A stretch of 64,000 nt of DNA from Allorhodopirellula solitaria (GTDB lineage Bacteria; Planctomycetota; Planctomycetia; Pirellulales; Pirellulaceae): contig NZ_SJPK01000006.1 of NCBI RefSeq assembly GCF_007859855.1, positions 215,963-279,962 on the forward strand, read 5' to 3'. Below the pieces are notes generated by a model that was not told where the DNA came from, made no database searches, and saw only the letters and a program-made list of their open reading frames with translations. Shown in pieces: positions 35,604-44,930 of this stretch (positions are counted from its first letter, which is position 1; every line of letters begins with the position of its first letter). A program made the position numbers and the translations under genes.

Positions 35604-38600
35604 CTAGCTTGTCAATGTTGCTCGATGGTCACGTTGACTTGGCGATGCGTTCTGGTGATCAAGTGCCCCCATGTGCAGCTGAAACTCTTTGAATCCGCAA
35701 TACACCACGGGGACTACGAATAGCGTGACAAGTTCCACGGCCATCCCACCAAATACAGGCAATGCCATCGCTCGGGCAACATCCGCTCCCCTGCCGGTTG
35801 CAATCAGTACCGGCACGAGTGCGACCAGTGTCGTTGCGGTTGTCATGAGGCAGGGGCGAATACGGCGCACACCAGCATCCATGGTCGCTGCACGAATGCC
35901 GGCGACCGTCTGCGGGCGCCGGCGAGTGAAAAGTTGGTCGAGATACGTCGCCATCACGACCCCATCATCCACGGCGATACCAAAGAGTGCAATGAACCCC
36001 ACCCAAATCGCAGTGTTCATCTCCGCGCCCACGATTGCCAGTAAAATCATTCCGCCACCGAACGCCACCGGAATTCCTGCGAACACCGCCAAGGTGATGG
36101 GGACTTGGCGGAACTGCAGATAAATGATCAAGAGGTTGATCCCGATGACAAGTGGGACCAGCCACATCAGTCGGTTATTGGCTTCAATCTGATTGCGGAA
36201 GCTCCCCACGGCTTCGAGCGAATAGCCCGGCGGTAAAGACAAGTGATTGGGATCGTCCTGTGGCAGCGATTGCGCATTCAACAACTCCTCTTCGATAGCC
36301 GAAATCGATTCGATGTCACCTTGGATGCCGGTGGTTGCAAATGAGACATGGGCGACCAAACGTGAGTTCTCGCTATTGATCGCGCCGGGGCCCCAGGTGG
36401 TGGTCAGCTGTGCGAGCTCGCCCAGCGGCACGACCGCGCCGCTGGGGGCGACCACGGGCAATCGGTCGAGTTGATCGATACGCTCTCGCAAGTCGCGGTT
36501 GTAGCGAAGGCGGACAGGGTATCGTTCGCGTTCTTCCACCGTCGTGATCAAATTCACGCCTCCGAGAGCGGACTCGATGACCTGATTGACCCTTTCGGCA
36601 GTCATCCCGTACCGCGAGGCGGCCTCGCGATCCACACTGAACTCGAGATAGGGCTTGCCGAGTACAATGTCCGGATTGACAGAGTTTGATTGAATGAAAG
36701 CCGATTGTTTTAGCTGCTCGGAGACCTGTAGAGCTGCGTCGGCGAGTTCGTGGAGGTCGTCCCCATAGATGCGGATCGCCATGGACGCCTTGATACCGCT
36801 TTGCAGCATCACCACGCGGCCCTCGATCGGTTGAAGTGGCGATGCGGGGGTGACACCTGGCAGGGTCGCGACTTGGTTGATCTCGTCCCAAATGTCCTGC
36901 GATGTCACGCCCGCCCGCCACTCTTGCTTGGGTTTCAGCATCACGTAGGTCTCGACCATCGCAGCGGGTGCGGGATCCAGCGCAGAATCGATCCGTCCAA
37001 TTTTCCCGAGCACGTCTTGGACCTCGGGGATCTCGCCGATCAGGACGTCTTGCGTCTGCAGGATTTGCATCGCCTGGCTGAAGCTGGCCGCTGGGTAGAG
37101 GGTGGGCATGTAGAACCAACTCCCTTCATCCAGTGCGATCCAGTCATCGGATTTCAATCCCGTGAAGGTGTGCTTGAAGTCCACGTAGCCGGGCAGCTCG
37201 TTGGGGCTCACTCCTAGCTTTTGCGCGGCCTTCTCGAGCGGCGCGAGCAATGCTGGGAAACCGACCCAGCCGCCGAACCCAGCCAAGACGATTGCGAGTG
37301 GCAGCGTCAGGAAGGCGGCTTTGTGCTGCAGGACGAGCCGCAGTACGGGGCGATAGCAACTGACAATCCCGCGGCTGACCCAGTTCTGCTCCGGGGGTCG
37401 GATCCGTTCGCGGGTCAGTACCCAGCCGACCACGAAGCCGGCCAGCGAAGCGATCGCGACCGACGGCGCCATCGCCCACTCGCTGGCAACCCGGTGCCCC
37501 CAGACGAAATAGGCGGTCGCACCGAAAAGGAAGCCTCCGGCAACTCCCGCTGTCCATGCCTTTCGCCGGGAGTGTGATGCGCTGCGCAAGAGCAGCCGAC
37601 TGAGTGCGGGGACGATTGTCAAGGTCGCGATCAAGGCGGCCGAGATCGCGAATGTCTTCGTCATCGCAAGTGGCGCGAAAAGTTTGTAGTCGCGACCGGT
37701 CAGAAAGAAAACCGGTAGGAAACTGACAATCGTTGTCGCTACCGCGGTCACGACCGCTGGAGCCACTTCGATGGCTGCCTCGCAGATGATTTCACTGCGT
37801 TCCTTTGGAGCGGTGGAGCGTTCATGTGCATCGGCACTCTCTCGCTCGGCGAGGTGCTGATAGATGTTTTCGCTAACGATAATGGCCATATCCACCATTG
37901 TGCCAATCGCGATCGCAATTCCAGCGAGTGACATAATGTTCGCTCCGACGCCCAACACGTTCATCGCGATAAATGAGAGTAGGACGGCAACCGGGAGCGT
38001 GACAGCTACAATGAAACTGCTCCGCAGGTGCAATAGAAACAACAGAATCACGACAGCTGTGATGAGGATCTCATCCCGCAACGCAGTCGATAGGGTTGCG
38101 ATCGTTTCGTTGATCAGTCCGGTGCGGTCATAGATTCCTTGGATCTTCACGCCATCGAGTGCGGGCTCGATCTGTTGGATCTTCGCTTTGACTCGTTCGA
38201 TTACCTCTCGTGGATTCTCTCCGTGTCGCATCACCACGACTCCACCCACGGCTTCGGCGCCGTTGTAATCGAGTGCACCACGTCGGAAGTCTGGACCGAG
38301 TTGGACCGCAGCGATGTCCTGAATACGGACGGGCACCCCCTCACGCTGCAGGATCACGGCATCTTCAATGTCGGCGATCGCCTGTTGCACGTCACCATCG
38401 CTACCCAAGAAACCCTTGCCGCGAACGATGAACTCCATCCCGCCCGATTCAACTGTTTTGGCACCCACATCAAGATTGCTGCCGCGGACGGCCTGAATGA
38501 CTTCTTCGAGTGAGATGCCATGAAACCGGAGCTTGTCGGGGTCCACCTCGATTTGGTATTGACGAACGTACCCACCGATCGACGCCACCTCACTGACGCC

Positions 38601-39119
38601 TTCGACGGCTTGGAGATCGTACTTGACGACAAAGTCCTGTAGGCTCCGGAGGTCGGCTAGATTCCTGCCTTCCTCGGGTGGAACGAGAACGTAGTAGTAG
38701 ACTTGCCCGAGACCGGTCGCGTCGGGACCAAGACGCGGTGTGACCCCTGCAGGCAACTGCGCCGCTACCGTCCCGAGTTGCTCAGACACCCGGCTCCTCG
38801 CCCAGTAGAAATCGACATCATCGGCAAACGTGACCTGGACGAAACTTGATCCGAACAGACTCTTACCGCGAACCGACTTGGCGTGCGGCACCGCCGATAG
38901 TGAAACGCTCAGCGGATAGGTGATTTGGTCTTCAATGTCTTTCGGTGAACGCCCCGGCCACGGCGTCAACACGATCACTTGGTTCTCACCTACGTTGGGT
39001 ATCGCATCGATCGGCACAGTGTTGTAGCTGTACCAGCCGAACACGGTGACTCCGATGGTCATGAGCATGACCAACCAGGGTTCCTTGACACAAAATCGAA
39101 TGATGAGGTTAAGCATCAA
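35604..39119 (-). CDS. cusA: CusA-type Cu/Ag efflux RND transporter
   Basis: A 1171-residue RND pump of the heavy-metal family, starting at ATG 39119. The N-terminal periplasmic part begins after the first helix (VPIDAIPNVGENQVIVLTPW). Helix 4 has the proton-relay type segment AGIAIAIGTMVDMAIIVSENI. Three methionines matching the copper path of E. coli CusA are in context: WFYMPTLYP, AAMVETYVML (with the Glu) and GRVVMLQSGIKAS. This supports Cu(I)/Ag(I) rather than Zn/Co. It is about 120 residues longer than E. coli CusA, mostly through an extended segment around residues 520-600. It overlaps cusB by 4 bp. Confidence 0.93.
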   Translation of the reverse strand: MMLNLIIRFCVKEPWLVMLMTIGVTVFGWYSYNTVPIDAIPNVGENQVIVLTPWPGRSPKDIEDQITYPLSVSLSAVPHAKSVRGKSLFGSSFVQVTFADDVDFYWARSRVSEQLGTVAAQLPAGVTPRLGPDATGLGQVYYYVLVPPEEGRNLADLRSLQDFVVKYDLQAVEGVSEVASIGGYVRQYQIEVDPDKLRFHGISLEEVIQAVRGSNLDVGAKTVESGGMEFIVRGKGFLGSDGDVQQAIADIEDAVILQREGVPVRIQDIAAVQLGPDFRRGALDYNGAEAVGGVVVMRHGENPREVIERVKAKIQQIEPALDGVKIQGIYDRTGLINETIATLSTALRDEILITAVVILLFLLHLRSSFIVAVTLPVAVLLSFIAMNVLGVGANIMSLAGIAIAIGTMVDMAIIVSENIYQHLAERESADAHERSTAPKERSEIICEAAIEVAPAVVTAVATTIVSFLPVFFLTGRDYKLFAPLAMTKTFAISAALIATLTIVPALSRLLLRSASHSRRKAWTAGVAGGFLFGATAYFVWGHRVASEWAMAPSVAIASLAGFVVGWVLTRERIRPPEQNWVSRGIVSCYRPVLRLVLQHKAAFLTLPLAIVLAGFGGWVGFPALLAPLEKAAQKLGVSPNELPGYVDFKHTFTGLKSDDWIALDEGSWFYMPTLYPAASFSQAMQILQTQDVLIGEIPEVQDVLGKIGRIDSALDPAPAAMVETYVMLKPKQEWRAGVTSQDIWDEINQVATLPGVTPASPLQPIEGRVVMLQSGIKASMAIRIYGDDLHELADAALQVSEQLKQSAFIQSNSVNPDIVLGKPYLEFSVDREAASRYGMTAERVNQVIESALGGVNLITTVEERERYPVRLRYNRDLRERIDQLDRLPVVAPSGAVVPLGELAQLTTTWGPGAINSENSRLVAHVSFATTGIQGDIESISAIEEELLNAQSLPQDDPNHLSLPPGYSLEAVGSFRNQIEANNRLMWLVPLVIGINLLIIYLQFRQVPITLAVFAGIPVAFGGGMILLAIVGAEMNTAIWVGFIALFGIAVDDGVVMATYLDQLFTRRRPQTVAGIRAATMDAGVRRIRPCLMTTATTLVALVPVLIATGRGADVARAMALPVFGGMAVELVTLFVVPVVYCGFKEFQLHMGALDHQNASPSQRDHRATLTS

Positions 39120-40717
39120 TTCTCCTCTGCCTTGCTGGGATCCATCAGAGATGGGTTTCCAGCGAGTTGCATCTGCGAGTCAATTAAGAAGTTCCCGTTG
39201 GTGGCCACCATTTCATCCGCTTCGATTCCGTTCAAGATGACGGCTCGATCATCAGTAATCGGCCCGACGGCCACACGGCGAATCTCAAACCTGCCCGGAT
39301 CCGTTTCAACGTAAACAACGCTGTTTTCCCCCGTCATCAAGACCGCGTTGCGGGGGACGGTGACGACCTCCTGCTCAGGAAGAGGTGTGCTCGCGTAGCC
39401 GAGATCGGATGTCGGAATTAAGTCCATTCCACATAGCGGACACGCGCCGGGTTGATCGCGGATGACCTGCGGATGCATCGGGCTGATGTACTTGTTTGCC
39501 AGGACCGGATCATAAATTTGCTCTTGGCGGATTGCCGGGACGAAAACACGTGCGGTTGCATAGTCTCCTGGCTTCAAACTGCCGTCGGGGTTGAGTATCT
39601 CTACCCGCACCTGAACCGTGCGAGTGGTCGCATCGACCGTCGGGGAGATGAACGCGACTCGACCAACATGCACGTCGCCCACAATCGAATTCACTTCCGT
39701 CTCGACTCTTTGGCCGAAACGGATTCGAGCGGCATCGTCGGGATAGAGATCAAGCATCAACCAGACTGTCGACAAGTCAGCGATCCGGTAGAGCTTGTCA
39801 CCGGTCTCGATATAATCGCCTTCCACCGCGAACTTATCGATCACGGTCCCGCGAATCGGTGAACGGATGCGGATGCGACTGTCGGCTCGTCCCCGTGATC
39901 GCAGCTCGTCAACCTGTTCCTCGGTCAACCCAAGTTCAATGAGTTTGTCTTTGGCAAGTTCGGCGAGATTAGCCGATCGACCCAATCGACTCGGGGCATC
40001 CGTTTCCGTCGCCGATAGATACTCGACCTGGGACGCGTACAGATCCGGGCTATATATCTTGGCGAGGTCATCGTTCTCGGCGACAGGAACGCCGATGTAG
40101 TCCGCGTAGAGTTTCTCGATCCGCCCACTCACATAGGCACTGATCGTTGCCAGTTTACTCTCGTCAAAATCGATCGAACCGACCGTGCGAATCGTTTGCG
40201 AGACCGGACCGAGCTGAGCAGCCTCCGTTCGGATTCCTGCCAAACGTCGGGCGGCGGGTTCCAGGGTGATCGATCTGCCATCACCACCGCCGCCGCCAGT
40301 GGCTTTGACCAACTCCATCGCACATACCGGACAACGACCTGGCTCGGTCGAAGGCGGGGTGCACATCATCGGACAGATATAGCGGCCATTGGATTTCTCG
40401 GGCTCAGATGTCGGTTTCGTCTTCGTCTCACCGCTTGTGGGGACGAGCTTCATCCCGCAGATGGGACATTCGCCAGGTTCATCCTGACGGATCTGCGGGT
40501 GCATGGGGCACGTGAATGCCGACTCGATTGCATGGTCGTGCTCGGCGGATGTAGCGTTCGTTTCGCCAGCGACTTGAATCCAACCGAGACGCTGGGCAGC
40601 GCCCACCAGAACGAGGCATCCGATCACCGATGCGACCAGGATGGCCGCTTGTGCCAGCGATCTGCCGAGCCATGACAGATTGCTCATGCGCGAGCGTAGT
40701 TCATCTCGAGCATTCAT
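39116..40717 (-). CDS. cusB: CusB-type membrane fusion protein with three heavy-metal-binding motifs
   Basis: A 533-residue periplasmic adaptor that links CusA to the outer-membrane channel. A single N-terminal membrane segment is AQAAILVASVIGCLVLVG. Three zinc-ribbon-like heavy-metal domains are present: FTCPMHPQIRQDEPGECPIC, a divergent ICPMMCTPPSTEPGRCPVC, and YISPMHPQVIRDQPGACPLC, the last inserted late in the protein. The adaptor core has GGRSITLEPAARRLAGIRTE, a lipoyl-type GTVIDKFAVEGDYIETGDK and a beta-barrel region. Three such domains suggest strong metal capture before transfer to CusA. The start ATG 40717 lies 316 bp downstream of the Cys-rich gene's stop. Confidence 0.9.
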   Translation of the reverse strand: MNARDELRSRMSNLSWLGRSLAQAAILVASVIGCLVLVGAAQRLGWIQVAGETNATSAEHDHAIESAFTCPMHPQIRQDEPGECPICGMKLVPTSGETKTKPTSEPEKSNGRYICPMMCTPPSTEPGRCPVCAMELVKATGGGGGDGRSITLEPAARRLAGIRTEAAQLGPVSQTIRTVGSIDFDESKLATISAYVSGRIEKLYADYIGVPVAENDDLAKIYSPDLYASQVEYLSATETDAPSRLGRSANLAELAKDKLIELGLTEEQVDELRSRGRADSRIRIRSPIRGTVIDKFAVEGDYIETGDKLYRIADLSTVWLMLDLYPDDAARIRFGQRVETEVNSIVGDVHVGRVAFISPTVDATTRTVQVRVEILNPDGSLKPGDYATARVFVPAIRQEQIYDPVLANKYISPMHPQVIRDQPGACPLCGMDLIPTSDLGYASTPLPEQEVVTVPRNAVLMTGENSVVYVETDPGRFEIRRVAVGPITDDRAVILNGIEADEMVATNGNFLIDSQMQLAGNPSLMDPSKAEEN

Positions 40718-41033
40718 TGTTTCACCGAAATTTGGATAGATGGAAAAGTGTGGGAATCAGATCCCCATCGGCTTGCCCCGCATGAGAGCAAAGTTTGTCG
40801 GCTTGGTTTCCTGTCAAACAAGCTGACGGAGAAACGCATGTCGATGCCGCGGTTTTCTAATTTCAAAACGTAGCTTCCCGTGTGACGCGCACAGGGGAGA
40901 GCAAGCAGATAGACCTGTGCCGACGAAATCACCAGCCAGGAAAGGTCAATTCGCAAACCAGTCAATGCGCCGGGAGCGCCGCGTGGTTCGCCGTGTCAAT
41001 GAGGAGAGCGCGCACGCTCCCCTACCGGGCGCG
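40718..41033. other. Intergenic region between Cys-rich gene and cusB
   Basis: This 316-bp gap may contain a separate cusB promoter. A minus-strand frame (to 40965) overlaps the cusB start, but its composition is not protein-like. I see no repeat or clear operator. A CueR- or CusR-type site was not recognised. Confidence 0.4.
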
Positions 41034-41513
41034 CTAGATCTGCCAGATGCAGAAGAGGCGTTGAGAAAAGTGATGCTGATAGCTCGGGGGCCGCATTTCT
41101 ACGGCAGCCCACCTGCTCGACTTCGGCGCATGGGGGCGAGCAACAATCTCGGTCGAGATCGGCCGCAGTGACGATAGTCGCAACAACGAATCGCTTGGAT
41201 TGGTGTGACTCATCGGTGGGGTGGAGAGACCACAGGTACAGCGCTGCTGCAATCGACTCGCGTTCTCGCCGGTCTCGGATGCATCGGAGGTTGGGTGACA
41301 ACATGCTGTGTCACTTGCTTCTACCTTGCTGTAGCAGCAACCAGCGTCGCCACGCTGCGGCGCCGCGCAGCATCCGCAACCCGTACAGGCCGAAGAATGC
41401 CTGCATTTCTCCACCGAGCAGGGTTGCGCCAACGCGAACGCAGACACCGGCTGAGCCATCGTTGCGATGGCCAGTGAATATATGACGGCAATGCGGATCG
41501 AGCGGTGGATCAT
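41034..41513 (-). CDS. Cys-rich exported protein of the Cus region
   Basis: A 159-residue protein; ATG 41513 is chosen because it gives a signal peptide (MIHRSIRIAVIYSLAIATMA, cleavage near VSAFA). The mature N-terminal half is unusually Cys-rich: CSVEKCRHSSACTGCGCC, then GCCYSKVE, TACCHPT and RCTCGLS, about 13 cysteines in 70 residues. The remaining part is basic and His-containing (SYQHHF). I do not recognise the family. Clustered CxxC/CC pairs next to a Cu/Ag efflux system suggest a periplasmic metal buffer or chaperone; this is inference. It is divergent from the outer-membrane gene, with about 113 bp between starts that should hold both promoters. Confidence 0.6.
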   Translation of the reverse strand: MIHRSIRIAVIYSLAIATMAQPVSAFALAQPCSVEKCRHSSACTGCGCCAAPQRGDAGCCYSKVEASDTACCHPTSDASETGENASRLQQRCTCGLSTPPMSHTNPSDSLLRLSSLRPISTEIVARPHAPKSSRWAAVEMRPPSYQHHFSQRLFCIWQI

Positions 41514-41626
41514 GGGTGGCATTCGGAGGGAAATTACCCCTTGGAGGTATCCCTGATTATGGCTGGATGCCGAAAAGAGTTCAAGACAAATCCTTTGGGA
41601 AGCATAGTTTGATGGGTAGATCCGCG

Positions 41627-43102
41627 ATGGTCCAGTCGAAAACAACGAGCCGATATCGCCGCCGCGGCACGCGTCGATCGCTGCTAGTCGTCGCACTGAT
41701 GTGTGCTGGGTGTCGGGGAGCGGCCAAGCCGGACACCGAATTCAGTCCCTTTCAGAGCAATCCGATTCCGATGACGCGACCGGACCCCGCGACCGTCCGG
41801 ATGTGCGGATTCCAAGATGGCGGAGCGCTCCTTTCTTCGGATTCCCCTCTCCCTGACTCCGACACTGCGACGTCGTTGGCTGAGTTGACGGCGACGGCGC
41901 ACGCCACACACCCGTCGATTCTGGCTGCACGTCAACGCGTCGCGGCCGCTCAGAATCAAATTCCGCAGGCAACCGCGCTCGATGACCCTATCGCGGGAAC
42001 AACGTTCTGGCCGATTCATGATCAGGCGTTGCAAACCGCTGGCGGTCGCTACGGCCAACAATTCTCACTGTCCCAGAAGGTACCGTGGCCGACGAAGCTG
42101 GACGCACGCGGAGTTGTTGCGGCCAGGGAGGTCCAGATGGCGATGGCAGAGGTTGCTCGCGCCGAGCGTGAGATCACTCAATCCGTGCGGTTGGCCTACT
42201 ACGAACTCTGGCTCGCCGATGAGCTGATTCGAATCGTGCAAGAAAACCAAGGGCTTGTCGAAGACCTCGTCAGGGTTTCCTCCGCCCGTTATCAAACGGG
42301 TGGCAACCAAGAAGACGTTCTGCGAGCAGAACTCGAAGATGATCGACTGCGTGAACAGTTCATTGCCCTGCGTCGTCAGAAGGAGCAGGCCCGCGCAGAC
42401 TTGGGCGCGCTCGTGGGCCAGCCCACGACGCTGATGCCGACCGCGTTCACGGAATTGGGGGGTGCCGAGGCGACCCCTCAACTCGATGAACTGATCGCGC
42501 GAGCCGAGCACTGCAACCCTACCCTGCAAGGGCTGGCGGCCGAAATCGCACGAGATCGTGCCAAGGAATCATTGGCATGCTTGCAGCAGTACCCTGACTT
42601 TCAGCTCGGTCTCGGATACGCCATCGTCAGCGATAATGTCGATGCTATCAGTCCGGTTGCGAATGGACGTGATAACATCAACTTCAGTGTCGGCGTGACG
42701 CTGCCGGTATGGCGCGACAAGATCAATTCCGGGATGCGTCAAGCGGCCCATACAAGAAGCAGCACGCTTCATCGCCGCGAAGCTGAACGCGACCGATTGC
42801 GAGGCAAACTGCGCCGTCAAGTCGCTGCCGCTGACGCCGCGATCGAACAACTCGACCTGCTCCATGACCGGTTGATTCCCCGTAGCGAGCAAACGCTCGA
42901 AATCACCTACGCGAACTACCAAGGGGACAACTCCGACTTCGCCGATCTCATCGATACGTACCGCGAACTGCTCGCTTTACAAGTGCAGGTGGCACGAACC
43001 CAAGCTACCCTTGCGAGTACCCTCGCCCAAATTGAAGCTACCGTTGGGTGTCCGTTCTCCGACATCGCGGGACAAGATTCACCGAGCGACCGCCGGATAT
43101 AG
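41627..43102 (+). CDS. CusC/TolC-type outer-membrane efflux lipoprotein
   Basis: A 491-residue protein from ATG 41627 (41612 is also possible). The basic leader and lipobox LVVALMCAGC indicate a lipid-anchored channel, as in CusC. Two OEP repeats are visible: TAHATHPSILAARQRVAAAQ in the first and RAEHCNPTLQGLAAEIARD in the second, each followed by long helices. FSVGVTLPVWRDKINSGMRQ is the family's beta-barrel entry. It completes the tripartite Cu/Ag pump with CusA/CusB but is transcribed divergently from them. A convergent GNAT gene follows. Confidence 0.88.
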   Translation: MVQSKTTSRYRRRGTRRSLLVVALMCAGCRGAAKPDTEFSPFQSNPIPMTRPDPATVRMCGFQDGGALLSSDSPLPDSDTATSLAELTATAHATHPSILAARQRVAAAQNQIPQATALDDPIAGTTFWPIHDQALQTAGGRYGQQFSLSQKVPWPTKLDARGVVAAREVQMAMAEVARAEREITQSVRLAYYELWLADELIRIVQENQGLVEDLVRVSSARYQTGGNQEDVLRAELEDDRLREQFIALRRQKEQARADLGALVGQPTTLMPTAFTELGGAEATPQLDELIARAEHCNPTLQGLAAEIARDRAKESLACLQQYPDFQLGLGYAIVSDNVDAISPVANGRDNINFSVGVTLPVWRDKINSGMRQAAHTRSSTLHRREAERDRLRGKLRRQVAAADAAIEQLDLLHDRLIPRSEQTLEITYANYQGDNSDFADLIDTYRELLALQVQVARTQATLASTLAQIEATVGCPFSDIAGQDSPSDRRI

Positions 43103-43158
43103 CCTGCCACGAAAGTCTGTCGCCGTTCTTGCGGGGATCGATCGCCGCGTGGCGGCTT

Positions 43159-43656
43159 CTACAAGATTTTGTTGAGAAAGATTGTTTCGCCAAGGTCTCG
43201 ATTGGTTGTGGGATCGCGAAAGTCACAGCTGCGGTACAGTCCGGCAGCAGCTTTATTCCCTCGATATACTTCCAGGGTCATTTTGCAGCAACCGCGCTGC
43301 CGGGCCAATTCGGTCGCTGCCGCAATCAATCGTTTGCCCACGCCTTGGCCTCGGCAGTGACTCGTGACCATGACGTCATGCAGATTGAGGACGGGCATCG
43401 CGGTGAAGGTTGAAAACGTTTCGAATCCGTTGATCAAGCCCACCGCTGCGGATTGCCCATCGGCCTGATCGGCGAACGCCAAGATCGAAACCGCGTGCTC
43501 TCGCGCGGCGAGTTCATCCACGACCCTACGCTGCACCGCTGCGGGCAAACCGGGGCCATCGATCGCTGGGTCGGCGGCATACTCGGTAAGCAGTCGAAGA
43601 ATTGCGACCCGGTGGCAACGGCTGTGGTAGTCGGCGATGAGTGTGCGAATGGTCAT
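43159..43656 (-). CDS. GNAT-family N-acetyltransferase
   Basis: A 165-residue protein from ATG 43656. The acetyl-CoA pyrophosphate loop is SHCRGQGVGKRLIAAATELA. Motif B follows as CCKMTLEVYRGNKAAAGLYRSCDF. The strand before the loop, LNLHDVMVTSHCR, fits motif A. Length and order are normal for GNAT. The acceptor (amine, antibiotic or protein) cannot be told. It stands alone, convergent with the Cus outer-membrane gene and divergent from the esterase, 139 bp from that start. Confidence 0.88.
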   Translation of the reverse strand: MTIRTLIADYHSRCHRVAILRLLTEYAADPAIDGPGLPAAVQRRVVDELAAREHAVSILAFADQADGQSAAVGLINGFETFSTFTAMPVLNLHDVMVTSHCRGQGVGKRLIAAATELARQRGCCKMTLEVYRGNKAAAGLYRSCDFRDPTTNRDLGETIFLNKIL

Positions 43657-43795
43657 GCGATTGGGCGGGGTAAGTGATTGGAAAAGACGGCCTCCGCCAG
43701 CCTAACGGATTTCCAGCAGACCACCCACACGACGAGCTGCGGGGCTACAATGCGGCGACGTTCGATTGCCCTTCCTAGCTCAGATTGAAAGCACC

Positions 43796-44890
43796 ATGAG
43801 AATCATCCTGTCTTCGGCCCCCCTGCGAACCCTAACTCACAAAGTCGTTGCTCCGGTACTCAGCGGACTCGTTCTCTGTCTCGCTACGGTCGACGCCGCC
43901 GGCCAGGACGGCAGCGCTGCCCCGGCCGAGTCCACGCCTGAACATCTCGTCGGCGACGGCAATTTTGAGATCGGCCCCGATTACTCCACTGATCCTGATT
44001 TGACAGACCAGGGCAATCCCAAAGGCAAGTCATTTGAATTCAAGATGCCATTGGCCGAGAGCAAAATTTTTCGTGGTGATGATTCCACGCTCGATCCCAA
44101 GAAGAAGGTGCGGGTCGCACGGAGGATTTTTGTTTATATTCCCGCAGCGTACGAGGACGGGACCGAAGCCCCTGTATTGGTGGTTCACGACGGTCCGGCC
44201 CGATTTGACCTCGTCCGCAACGCCCTCGATAATCTCACGATTTCCCAAGACACCAAACGTCAACTCCCGCCGTTCATCGCTGTCGCGGTCGAGAACGGAG
44301 GCGACGACAGCTACGGCAGCCAGCGGGGGCTCGAGTACGACACGATGTCGGACCGTTTGGCTCGGTTCATTGACGAAGAAGTCTTGCCCGCTGTTGTTGA
44401 GCATCCCGACGTGCTCGCGGCGTACCCCAACATCGCGATCACAGACGATCCGGATGGACGGGCGGTGATGGGGTGCAGCAGCGGTGGTGCCGCTGCACTG
44501 ACCATGGGGTGGTTCCGTCCCGACTTATTTCGCCGATTGATCACCTACTCGGGAACGTTCGTTGACCAACAGGACAGCGATGCCGCAGAGGAAGCTGACT
44601 TCCCGCTCGGGGCATGGGAATACCATTCCGGTCAAAAACTCATTGAGAACAGCGACAAGAAACCGCTCCGCATCTTCACGCACGTTTCTGAAAACGACCT
44701 CCGCAACCAAGACCCCGCTGACACCTACCACAACTGGGTCATGGCGAACTACCGGACAGCAGAGGCGCTCGCGGCAAAGGGGTACGACTATCGCTTTGTC
44801 TTCAGCAAAGGAACACGCCACTGTGATAAGAAAGTGTTCAAGCAAACCCTCGCCGATACCCTGGTGTGGGCATGGCAAGGATACCGCTAG
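43796..44890 (+). CDS. Secreted esterase of the enterochelin/feruloyl esterase type
   Basis: A 364-residue protein from ATG 43796, with a signal peptide ending LATVDAAGQ. An alpha/beta-hydrolase of the PF00756 esterase type: RRIFVYIPAAYEDGTEAPVL starts the fold, GRAVMGCSSGGAAALTM is the nucleophile elbow with Ser, and GTRHCDKKVF carries the catalytic His; the Asp is probably in the HVSENDLRNQD region. The protein is exported, so it probably cleaves ester bonds on imported or surface glycans or siderophores. No substrate genes are adjacent. Confidence 0.85.
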   Translation: MRIILSSAPLRTLTHKVVAPVLSGLVLCLATVDAAGQDGSAAPAESTPEHLVGDGNFEIGPDYSTDPDLTDQGNPKGKSFEFKMPLAESKIFRGDDSTLDPKKKVRVARRIFVYIPAAYEDGTEAPVLVVHDGPARFDLVRNALDNLTISQDTKRQLPPFIAVAVENGGDDSYGSQRGLEYDTMSDRLARFIDEEVLPAVVEHPDVLAAYPNIAITDDPDGRAVMGCSSGGAAALTMGWFRPDLFRRLITYSGTFVDQQDSDAAEEADFPLGAWEYHSGQKLIENSDKKPLRIFTHVSENDLRNQDPADTYHNWVMANYRTAEALAAKGYDYRFVFSKGTRHCDKKVFKQTLADTLVWAWQGYR

Positions 44891-44930
44891 TGGTCGTTTG
44901 ATGAATCGGAGAACGAATGAACCATCGCGC

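Noticed and set aside
40714-40965. A minus-strand frame of 83 residues before cusB
   Set aside because: Its composition is not protein-like and it overlaps the cusB start without a recognisable domain.
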